Below the pieces are notes generated by a model. The model was not told the DNA's origin. It searched no databases and was given only the letters and a program-made list of their open reading frames with translations. Of a DNA stretch of 64,000 nt, positions 55,562 through 62,536 are shown one piece after another. Numbering within the stretch: the stretch's first letter is position 1; each line of letters starts with the position of its first letter. The translations under genes and the position numbers were made by a program. Origin of the DNA: CAZEDU01 sp964511185. Its GTDB lineage: Bacteria; Myxococcota; Myxococcia; Myxococcales; Myxococcaceae. The stretch lies in contig CAZEDU010000005.1 of NCBI GenBank assembly GCA_964511185.1, forward strand, positions 1 through 64,000, written 5' to 3'.

Positions 55562-56731
55562 CTAAGTCGCCCCCGGCGAGAACGGCCGCATCCCCGCGAC
55601 CTCCTCCGAGTTCTCGATGAACTCGCGCAGGTGGCTCCGCTCGCGCAGCACGAAGTCCTTCACCGCGCGCTCCAGCCGGGCGTCGAACAACCGGTGCGCG
55701 CTGTGCACGGCGGTCGGCTCGAACCCGCGCGGAACCTTGTGCTCTCCGCCCGCCCCCGGCTCGAACACCTGGCGCCCCGCGCGGATGCAGTCGTCGATGG
55801 AGTGGTAGAGGCACACGTGGAAGTGCAGGAACGGTTGCTCCTCGAAGGCGCCCCAGTAGCGGCCGAACAGCCGCTCGGGCGTGGCGAGGTTGAAGGCGCC
55901 CGCGATGACTTCGCCCTCGCGCGTGGCGACCACCATCTCCACCGAGTCGCGCAGCGTGTCGAACACCCGCTCGAAGAAGCTCTGCGTGAGCTGCACGGCG
56001 CCCCAGCCGTTCTTGGCGCACGTGCTCGCGTAGAGCCGGTGCGCCAGCCGCGCGTGGGCGGAGGAGAGCGCGTCGCCCCGCAGGGTGGTGATGTCGATGC
56101 CCTGCTGCGCCGCGGCTCCGCGCTCGCGCTTGATCTGGTGCCGCCGCTTCGCGTCGAAGCGCGCCAGGTACTCGTCGTACGTGCGGTAGCCCGGGTTCCT
56201 CCAGTGGTACTGCATGCCGGTGCGCCGGGTGAGGCCGGTGCGCTCGAGCGCCGCCGCCTCCTCCTCGGTCGGGAAGATGACGTGCACCGAGGAGCAGCCT
56301 CCCGCCCGGGCGGCCTGCAGCGCGCCCTCCACCAGTCGCTCGCGCACGGCCGCCAGGTCTTCTCCCGGCGCCGCGTGAAAGCGCTGCGCGGTGATGGGCG
56401 ACAGCGGCGCGCCGATGAGCAGCTTGGGGTAGTAGCGCACGCCGAGCGCCTCGGCGGCGTGGGCCCACGAGAAGTCGTAGATGTACTCGCCCATGCTGTG
56501 GTGCTTGCGGTAGGCGGGCGCCAGCCCCACCAGCGTCGCGCCTCGCCAGAGCGTCAGGTGGTGCGGCTCCCAGCCGGTCTCCGCGGTGGCGCTCCTCGAG
56601 GCCTCCATCGCGTGAAACCACTCCCAGCGGAGGAACGGCACCGCCCGCGCGCCGACCAGCTCGTTCCACGCTTGGGCGGGCAGCTCGTCGATCGACGAGA
56701 GCACCTTGAGTTGAAGCGCCGCGGCTCGCAT
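55562..56731 (-). CDS. FemAB-like acyl/aminoacyltransferase (peptidogalycan biosynthesis, PF04339)
   Basis: This 389-residue GNAT/FemX-like protein has the PF04339 pattern: PFLRWEWFHAME near the N-terminus, GEYIYDFSWAHAAEALGVRYYPKLL, and the C-terminal LFGRYWGAFEEQPFLHFHVCLYHSIDDCI. Such proteins are grouped with Fem factors that add amino acids to peptidoglycan precursors or modify cell-wall glycans. No signal or membrane helix is seen, so it would act on cytoplasmic precursors. Start ATG 56731 is chosen over GTG 56746 on codon strength. It converges with the transglutaminase, with 4 bases between stops, and is divergent from capA. Confidence 0.8.
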   Translation of the reverse strand: MRAAALQLKVLSSIDELPAQAWNELVGARAVPFLRWEWFHAMEASRSATAETGWEPHHLTLWRGATLVGLAPAYRKHHSMGEYIYDFSWAHAAEALGVRYYPKLLIGAPLSPITAQRFHAAPGEDLAAVRERLVEGALQAARAGGCSSVHVIFPTEEEAAALERTGLTRRTGMQYHWRNPGYRTYDEYLARFDAKRRHQIKRERGAAAQQGIDITTLRGDALSSAHARLAHRLYASTCAKNGWGAVQLTQSFFERVFDTLRDSVEMVVATREGEVIAGAFNLATPERLFGRYWGAFEEQPFLHFHVCLYHSIDDCIRAGRQVFEPGAGGEHKVPRGFEPTAVHSAHRLFDARLERAVKDFVLRERSHLREFIENSEEVAGMRPFSPGAT

Positions 56732-56796
56732 CTGGCGTTCCGCCACATAACAGCGGGCTGCCCGATTGGCACCTTGGGGTGTAGCCTCCCTGCCCG

Positions 56797-57846
56797 ATGA
56801 GCGCTCCCGCCCTGGTCTTCCCCCTGGCCCTCGCCGTCCTCGCGCAGCACCCCGAGCTCGAGCCCCCCGACACGCTGGTGTTGCGCGCGGTGGGCGACGT
56901 GATGCTCGGCACCACGGTTCCGGAAGGGAACCTGCCGCCCGACGACGGCGCGCGCCTGCTCGACGGCGTGCGCGAGCTGCTCCACGAAGGGCCGCTCACC
57001 TTCGTCAACCTCGAAGGGCCGCTGTGCGACTCAGGCGAGAGCGAGAAGTGCAAGCGCTCGAAGAACTGCTACGCGTTTCGCAGCCCGACCCACTACGGCC
57101 GCTACCTGCAAGAGGCGGGCGTCGACTTGGCCTCCACCGCGAACAACCACTCGGGCGACTTCGGCGAGGCGTGCCGGCGCGAGACCGAGGCCACCCTCGA
57201 CGCGCTCGGCATCGGCTGGTCGGGCCCGCCCGGCTCCATCGCGCGGCGGCTGGTGCAGGGAAGGCGCGTGGCGATGGTGGCCTTCCACACCTCGGCCGCC
57301 TGCAACGACGTGAACGACCACGCGGCGGCGAAGCGGCTCGTCGAGCAGGCGGCGAAGGACAGCGACTTCGTCATCGTGTCGTTTCACGGCGGCGCGGAGG
57401 GGGCGAAGGCGCTCCGGCTGCCGAAAGGGCGCGAGCGGTTTCACGGCGAGAACCGCGGCGACCTGCGCCGCTTCGCGCGGGTGGTGATCGACGCCGGCGC
57501 GGACGTGGTCATCGGCCACGGGCCGCACGTGCTGCGCGCGATGGAGCTCTACAACGACCGGCTGATCGCCTATTCGCTCGGCAACTTCGCCACCTACGGC
57601 CGCTTCAACCTGAGCGGGAACTTGGGCGTGGGCATGGTGCTCGAGGTGGAGCTCGAGAAGGACGGCAGGTTCCGGCGCGGGCGAATCCTACCGACGCGGC
57701 AGGTCGACAAGGGCGTTCCGGAGGTGGACCCCGAGCGCCGCGCCATCTCGCTCGTGCGGCGCTTGACGGCCGAAGACATCGACGCGCCCGGCATCACCAT
57801 CGGCGAGGACGGCGCCATCGAGCGGTCGCTCCGCTCCGAGCGCTAA
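56797..57846 (+). CDS. CapA-like metallophosphatase-fold protein
   Basis: This 349-residue protein belongs to the PgsA/CapA family linked to poly-gamma-glutamate synthesis and export. Motifs: AVGDVMLG (residues ~31-38), VNLEGPLC, STANNHSGDFG, and IGHGPHVLRAMELYND. A hydrophobic N-terminus (LVFPLALAVLAQ) acts as a signal or anchor. CapA works with CapBC in Bacillus; no CapB or CapC is in the window, so it may have another role. Its stop TAA shares bases with the TAG of the convergent VWA gene. Near neighbours are the FemAB-like and transglutaminase genes. Confidence 0.87.
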   Translation: MSAPALVFPLALAVLAQHPELEPPDTLVLRAVGDVMLGTTVPEGNLPPDDGARLLDGVRELLHEGPLTFVNLEGPLCDSGESEKCKRSKNCYAFRSPTHYGRYLQEAGVDLASTANNHSGDFGEACRRETEATLDALGIGWSGPPGSIARRLVQGRRVAMVAFHTSAACNDVNDHAAAKRLVEQAAKDSDFVIVSFHGGAEGAKALRLPKGRERFHGENRGDLRRFARVVIDAGADVVIGHGPHVLRAMELYNDRLIAYSLGNFATYGRFNLSGNLGVGMVLEVELEKDGRFRRGRILPTRQVDKGVPEVDPERRAISLVRRLTAEDIDAPGITIGEDGAIERSLRSER

Positions 57847-59042
57847 TTCCCCGGCGGCGCGTCGGGGCACGAGAAGATGATAGTGACCTCGGTGCCCGGC
57901 GTCGACATCGCGGTCTCGCAGCTCTCGCCGTAGAGCGCCATGCGTCCGGTGACCACGTCGTAGTCCCAGCCGTTGGTGCGCGTCGGGTCGCGCGGCTGCG
58001 CCTCGGCGCCCAGGTACAAGGCCATCTTGTTCGGGTTGGGCGGCGTCTCGCCGAGCGGGAACGCGCAGTCCCCCACCAGCTTGCCGAGCAGCGCTTGCAG
58101 GTCCTTGCCATCGGGCGCGCGGTAGTAGGCGTTGTCGCCGGTGCGCGGCAGGCCACCCGAGAGGGCCATGGCGTTGAGCTGGTCGGAGTCGACCAGCTCG
58201 TCGAAGCCGACGACGAAGGTGCCGACGCCCGCGAGCGCGAGCTTCTGGAGCGTGCCCGACACCGACGAGTCGCAGGTGGTCTTGCCGTCGGTGATGAGCA
58301 AGATGAGCGCGGGCTCTTCGTTGGCGAGCCGCGCGTACGCCTCGGGCCAGGCGGCCTGCAGCGCGGGGGTCAGCGTGTTGATGCCGAGGGTCGCCTGCCT
58401 GGGCAGGGTGGCGCGGATCTGCGCGGGGGACGAGCCGAGCGGCAGCTCGATGGGGCCGGCGGCGCATTGGGGCTGCGCCTTCACCACGTCGAGGCCGAAG
58501 TGCACGCGCGGGCCGAACTGGCTGGTGAGCTGCGCGACGAGCTGGTTCGCCGCTTCGAGCTTGGTGCGGCCGTCGCTCATCACCTCGCCCATCGTGGCCG
58601 AGGCGTCGAGGACGATCTGCACGTTGATCTTCGAGTAGGTCGTGTAGAAGAGCCGGCCGCCGCAGGCGCGCTCCTGCACGTCGGGAATCGGCGAAGGCGT
58701 GCAGCGGCGGTCGAGGCACGCCATGCCTTCGCCGCAGCTGCCCTTCACGCAGGGCGGGTGGCAGCTCCCGTCGGGCCAGCACACGGAGTCGCCGCCGTGC
58801 GACGCGCAGTCGGCGTCGATGGCGCAGCTGCCTTGGGCGATGCAGGCCTTGGCGGCCGAGCAGAACTGATCACCGCCGCAGCCTTGATCCGACTCGCAGG
58901 CGGCGGCGCAGACGCCCTTGGGCAGGCAGACTTGGCCGGCTTCGCATTGCGCGTTCGAGACACATTCGTGTTGGTGGGTCGGGCGGCAGGCCGTGAGCAC
59001 CGTGACGACCAGCGCTCCAACGATGATGACCCGGTGACCCAT
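57843..59042 (-). CDS. Cys-rich VWA-domain lipoprotein
   Basis: This 399-residue lipoprotein (VLTAC lipobox, Cys19) has a Cys-rich region (~27-120) with units like C-x-x-D-Q-G-C and SCAIDADCAS, often seen in myxobacterial surface proteins. A von Willebrand A domain (~135-340) follows with MIDAS-type DASAT and TDGKTT. It would bind divalent metal and a protein partner at the cell surface. A C-terminal ~60-residue tail has CAFPL and SCPD. GAGAGG lies 6 bases before ATG 59042. It overlaps the end of capA by 4 bases. Confidence 0.85.
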   Translation of the reverse strand: MGHRVIIVGALVVTVLTACRPTHQHECVSNAQCEAGQVCLPKGVCAAACESDQGCGGDQFCSAAKACIAQGSCAIDADCASHGGDSVCWPDGSCHPPCVKGSCGEGMACLDRRCTPSPIPDVQERACGGRLFYTTYSKINVQIVLDASATMGEVMSDGRTKLEAANQLVAQLTSQFGPRVHFGLDVVKAQPQCAAGPIELPLGSSPAQIRATLPRQATLGINTLTPALQAAWPEAYARLANEEPALILLITDGKTTCDSSVSGTLQKLALAGVGTFVVGFDELVDSDQLNAMALSGGLPRTGDNAYYRAPDGKDLQALLGKLVGDCAFPLGETPPNPNKMALYLGAEAQPRDPTRTNGWDYDVVTGRMALYGESCETAMSTPGTEVTIIFSCPDAPPGN

Positions 59043-59301
59043 GACCAACCTCTCATGTGGGTCCAGAGGCAAAGGCTGGACCACATATGGAGTTATCGAG
59101 GGGACCCGTGAAATGAGTGCTTGCAGCGTTGGTCGCCGTTCAAGTCTGCAATTTTGGGGTGCGCATGCATGTACCACCCTGAAATCCGACATCTCGCACA
59201 AGGCACAAGCGGCGAGAACCTCGCGAGATTTTCAGAAGCCCTCGAAAGGCGATGATTTTCAGTCTTGCAGGACCGTGACGCGGCTCGGCAACCGCGCTGG
59301 A
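59043..59301. other. intergenic region of lower GC content
   Basis: About 260 bases with no supported gene. It is visibly richer in AT than its surroundings and contains the palindrome GCATGC. It lies upstream of the VWA gene, so that gene's promoter must be here. No terminator was identified. Confidence 0.45.
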
Positions 59302-60066
59302 TCAGCGCTGGATCAGCCGTTCCGCGCGGGGGCGGCCCAGCTCGCGCAAGAGGATGGCGGCGAACTTGGGGTCGTTGATCAGGTACCGGCGCCACAGGCG
59401 GCGCGGGTCTTGGGTGAGCCGGTAGAGCCACTCGAGCCCCGCGGCCGACATCCACTTCGGCGAGCGCTTCACCACCCCGGCGATGAAGTCGAGCGAGGCG
59501 CCGATGGCGAGCGAGACCGCCGGCGCGAGCCGCGCGCGGTGCCGGTGGATGAAGAGCTCTTGCTTGGGCGAGCCGAGCGCGACGAGGAGCAGCTGCGGCG
59601 CCGCGGCGCGGATGCGGTCGATGATGGCGGACGCGTCCGCGTCGAGCCGGATCATCGGCGCGTCGAAGCCGACCACGTTGACGCGGAGCTGCTCGGAGAA
59701 GATGTGGGCGGTCTTCTCGGCCACCCCGTCGGCGCCGCCCAACAGGTACACGCGGTGCCCGCGCGCGCCGGCGCGCTCCATCAGCGGCCACACCAGGTCG
59801 GAGCCAGAGACTTTCTCCGGCAGCGGCGCCCCGAGCAGCTTCGACGCCCAGAGCAGCGGCGTGCCGTCGACCAGCGAGAGGCTCGCCTCGCGGTACGCCG
59901 CTTCGAACTCGGCGTTCGACTCGACGTTCACCACGTGGTCGATGTTGGGCGTGAAGACCGAGCCGCCTTGGCCGGCGTCCACCAGCCGCTCGATGGCGTC
60001 GAGCGCCTGCGCGAAGGTGAGCGAGTCGATGCTGAGCTTCCCGAGCTTCAATCGATGGCCGTGCAA
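59302..60066 (-). CDS. WecG/TagA/CpsF-family glycosyltransferase
   Basis: This 254-residue protein has the family blocks VFTPNIDHVVNVESNAEF, LVDGTPLLWASKLLG, GHRVYLLGGADGVAEKTA and LVALGSPKQELFIHRH. Members such as WecG and TagA transfer N-acetylmannosamine-type sugars to lipid-linked acceptors, often the second step of a polysaccharide. TTG 60066 is preferred because AGGAG lies 5 bases upstream. GTG 60093 (MPVAALGDS) is an in-frame alternative without a ribosome site. It starts the polysaccharide locus on the left, divergent from the deacetylase. Confidence 0.87.
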   Translation of the reverse strand: MHGHRLKLGKLSIDSLTFAQALDAIERLVDAGQGGSVFTPNIDHVVNVESNAEFEAAYREASLSLVDGTPLLWASKLLGAPLPEKVSGSDLVWPLMERAGARGHRVYLLGGADGVAEKTAHIFSEQLRVNVVGFDAPMIRLDADASAIIDRIRAAAPQLLLVALGSPKQELFIHRHRARLAPAVSLAIGASLDFIAGVVKRSPKWMSAAGLEWLYRLTQDPRRLWRRYLINDPKFAAILLRELGRPRAERLIQR

Positions 60067-60107
60067 GGAGTCTCCTAAAGCCGCGACGGGCACCCTATGA
60101 TGCCTGC

Positions 60108-61007
60108 ATGGCGCTGTCTGTCGATGCCTGGGCGAAGGGGGTGGGGGAGCGGATGCCTTCGAACGCGCTGCGCGCGCTCCTGCGGACCTCGCTCGCCGGG
60201 CGCAACGTGGCGCTCTGTCTGCACCGCGTCGCCGTGGCGCCGCGCGCGACCGACGAGCAGCCCTACCTCACCATCCCCCCCGACGTGCTCGACAAGCTCA
60301 TCGAGCTGTTGCTCTCCACGCGCGAGGACGCGGGGCAGTGGCTGTCGGTGACCTTCGACGACGGCTACGAAGACGCGGCCCGGTACGTCGAGTCGCGGGC
60401 CGCGCGCTACCCGAGCGTGGAGTTCCTCTTGTTCGTCTGCCCGGAGAAGACCGACCGGCAGGTCGGCTACCGTTGGGACCTGGCCGAGGTCGAGGGCCAG
60501 CGCATCGCCGACCTCCCCGACGACAGGCTCGACGTCGAAGCCGAGAACGCGCGCGAGGAGCTGCAAAAGCTCGCCCGAGCGCCGGCGTTCCGTCTGGCCT
60601 CGGCCGACCAGCTGCGCGGGCTCCAGGGCTTCTCGAACGTCTTCTTGGGCAACCACACCAACTGCCACTTCAAGCAGACGCTGCTCACCGAGTCGCAGGC
60701 GAAGTCGGAGTACGAGCGCTCGAAGGGGCTCTTCGAGCGGCAGTTCGGCCCGCAGCACCACTTCGCGTTCCCGTTCGGCACGCCCGAGCACGAGTTCAAC
60801 GCCTCCCACGTCGCGCTGCTGCGCGCGCAGGGAGACTTCCTCATCTGGTCGACCGAGCCGCGCCCTTACGGGCCCGACGAGCGCAGGCCCGGCGGCGTGC
60901 TCCCGCGCTACCCGGTGAACGGCACTTGGGGACATCGGTCGATCGCCGCGTGGATCGCCGCGCGCGCCCTGCTCACGCGCGTGCGCGGCCCCAAAGCCAG
61001 TTACTGA
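60108..61007 (+). CDS. polysaccharide deacetylase-like protein
   Basis: This 299-residue protein has the NodB fold: TFDDGYED (Asp84, Asp85) as motif 1, and GNHTNCHF (His183, His187) as the metal-binding motif 2. It has no signal peptide, so it would act on cytoplasmic lipid-linked sugars or be exported otherwise. It could remove acetyl groups from a GlcNAc-type intermediate made by the neighbouring WecG-type enzyme. The gene ends in a pair of GC-rich palindromes and converges with the FemAB-like gene. Confidence 0.85.
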   Translation: MALSVDAWAKGVGERMPSNALRALLRTSLAGRNVALCLHRVAVAPRATDEQPYLTIPPDVLDKLIELLLSTREDAGQWLSVTFDDGYEDAARYVESRAARYPSVEFLLFVCPEKTDRQVGYRWDLAEVEGQRIADLPDDRLDVEAENAREELQKLARAPAFRLASADQLRGLQGFSNVFLGNHTNCHFKQTLLTESQAKSEYERSKGLFERQFGPQHHFAFPFGTPEHEFNASHVALLRAQGDFLIWSTEPRPYGPDERRPGGVLPRYPVNGTWGHRSIAAWIAARALLTRVRGPKASY

Positions 61008-61010
61008 GAA

Positions 61011-61039
61011 GGGGACTGTCCCCAGCGGGGACTGTCCCC
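61011..61039. repeat. two tandem copies of GGGGACTGTCCCC
   Basis: The near-palindrome GGGGACTGTCCCC occurs at 61011-61023 and 61027-61039, separated by AGC. Each arm GGGGAC/GTCCCC can fold back; the pair can also form one long hairpin. It lies in the 42 bases between the convergent ends of two genes, so it may act as a shared terminator. The same word is common near gene ends in myxobacteria, from memory. Confidence 0.85.
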
Positions 61040-61049
61040 GTGCTCCGCT

Positions 61050-62000
61050 TCAAGACGCACGAACGAGCTGTTCCAGCCGCGCCTTCCAGCCGCGCGCGGT
61101 CTCGAGCAGCTTGGGGTGCCGCGCGAGCGCCTTCTTCGCGTACTGCTTGGCCGCGGTCTTCAAGCGCAACGAAAGAGGCGGGGTGCCCAGCGCGCCGATG
61201 ACGCGGTTGTGCGTGGCGTAGTGCCACTTGTACGTCTCGTCCCCGATGAGGAAGTCGAACTCGCGGTGCTTCCTCTCGAGGCTCGCCTTCATCAGGTCTT
61301 CGAGCATCAGCCGGCCAGGCGAGTACTTGCCGAAGGCGGGGTCGTACGCCGGCACCCACCAGTAGAGCCGCTCGTCGGCCAGCGCGCCGAAGTGCGCGGC
61401 GAGCAGCCGCTCTCCGGCGCTGAACGAAGAGACCACCACCGCCCCGCGCTTCTGCAACACGCGGAACAGGTCGGCGTTCCGAGGGTCGGCGAACATGTCC
61501 TGCAGCCCGGTCGCGACGTACTGGCTCGACTTCCACACCAGGCACTGCTCGAGCACCTCCGGGCGCCGGTCGTCGAGCTCGAAGCGAATGGGCCCCAGCT
61601 CCCGCTCGAGCTTCTTGCGCTTGCGCCGCGAGTCCGGGAAGAGGTTGCCGATGCGCGCGCCGACGAAGGCCTCGAACGCGCTCCACGACTCGAAGCGCGA
61701 CCAGTCGATGAAGGGGGACGGGTGCTCGCCGGGCGGGAGCTCGGGGCGCGCGGTGACCTCGTGGGTGCGGAGCACCGCCTTGGGCAGGTAGCCGATGTCG
61801 CGATCGGCCGCGTCGTCGCGCACGTTCTCCAGCGGCTGAAGGAAGTCGAGGAAGGCCCAGCGGGTGATGGGCTGGCCATCGACCATCAAGAGGCGGAACA
61901 GCTGATTTTCTACCCGGGCATTCACCACGCGGCAGTTCTTCCCGGCGAAGTACACGTCGGCGAGCGTCTGCAGATAGACGTCGGTCGAGAAGAAGTTCAC
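61050..62000 (-). CDS. FemAB/GNAT-like acyltransferase of a polysaccharide locus
   Basis: This 316-residue protein has a GNAT-6/FemX-like form: GNLFPDSRRKRKKLERELGPIRF in the first half, then LAAHFGALADERLYWWVPAYD and SPGRLMLEDLMKASLERKHREFDFLIGDETYKW. That is the fingerprint of BioF2/FemAB-type N-acyltransferases found in exopolysaccharide clusters. GTG 62000 overlaps the next gene's TGA (GTGA), so translation is coupled to the acetyltransferase. It probably attaches an acyl or amino acid group to a sugar. Substrate unknown. Confidence 0.78.
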   Translation of the reverse strand: MNFFSTDVYLQTLADVYFAGKNCRVVNARVENQLFRLLMVDGQPITRWAFLDFLQPLENVRDDAADRDIGYLPKAVLRTHEVTARPELPPGEHPSPFIDWSRFESWSAFEAFVGARIGNLFPDSRRKRKKLERELGPIRFELDDRRPEVLEQCLVWKSSQYVATGLQDMFADPRNADLFRVLQKRGAVVVSSFSAGERLLAAHFGALADERLYWWVPAYDPAFGKYSPGRLMLEDLMKASLERKHREFDFLIGDETYKWHYATHNRVIGALGTPPLSLRLKTAAKQYAKKALARHPKLLETARGWKARLEQLVRAS

Positions 62001-62536
62001 AGCGGCACGGCCTCGTCGTCCGGCCGGCGCGGGCGGATTTTGGCGGGCACGCCCACCGCGACGCTGTCGGCGGGCACGTCGGTGAGCACCACCGCGTTGG
62101 CGCCGATGCGGGCGCGCGCGCCGACGCGGATGGGGCCCAGGATTCGGGCGCCAGCGCCGATCCACACGTCGTCCTCGATGGTCGGGTAGCCGTTGTCCTT
62201 CGCGGTGCCCACCGTGTTGTTGCCGTAGAAGCGCACGCGGTTCCCCACCCGCGCGTCGCCGCCGATGACGATGCCCAGCGGGTGCACGAACCACACCCCG
62301 TGGCCCAGGGTGACGTCCTTGCCGATCTCGATGCCCAAGAGCGCCGTCTGCGCCACCCGCAGCGCGTGGTTCACCAGCGGCACGTGGATCGCGCGGGCGA
62401 AGCTGCGCGCGCGCTGCAGCGCGGTGATGCGGTACGAGTCGGTCACCAGCACCACCTTGGCGATGTGTTTTGGGTCGCTCTGCCCGCTGGTGGCCTTCGC
62501 CAGCTCGACCGCGTCACGCCAGAGATCTCGAATCAT
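61997..62536 (-). CDS. CysE-like serine O-acetyltransferase of a polysaccharide locus (EpsC-like)
   Basis: This 179-residue protein has a left-handed beta-helix of hexapeptide repeats: IGKDVTLGHGVWFVHPLGIVIGG, then VGNRVRFYGNNTVG and IEDDVWIGAGARILGPIRVG. The catalytic His is in the GHG / VHPLG region, as in CysE. CysE-type proteins in eps clusters usually acetylate a sugar instead of serine. The ATG at 62536 touches the stop of the upstream gene (TGA-ATG) and its stop overlaps the FemAB-like start. The three genes appear to form one operon. Confidence 0.87.
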   Translation of the reverse strand: MIRDLWRDAVELAKATSGQSDPKHIAKVVLVTDSYRITALQRARSFARAIHVPLVNHALRVAQTALLGIEIGKDVTLGHGVWFVHPLGIVIGGDARVGNRVRFYGNNTVGTAKDNGYPTIEDDVWIGAGARILGPIRVGARARIGANAVVLTDVPADSVAVGVPAKIRPRRPDDEAVPL

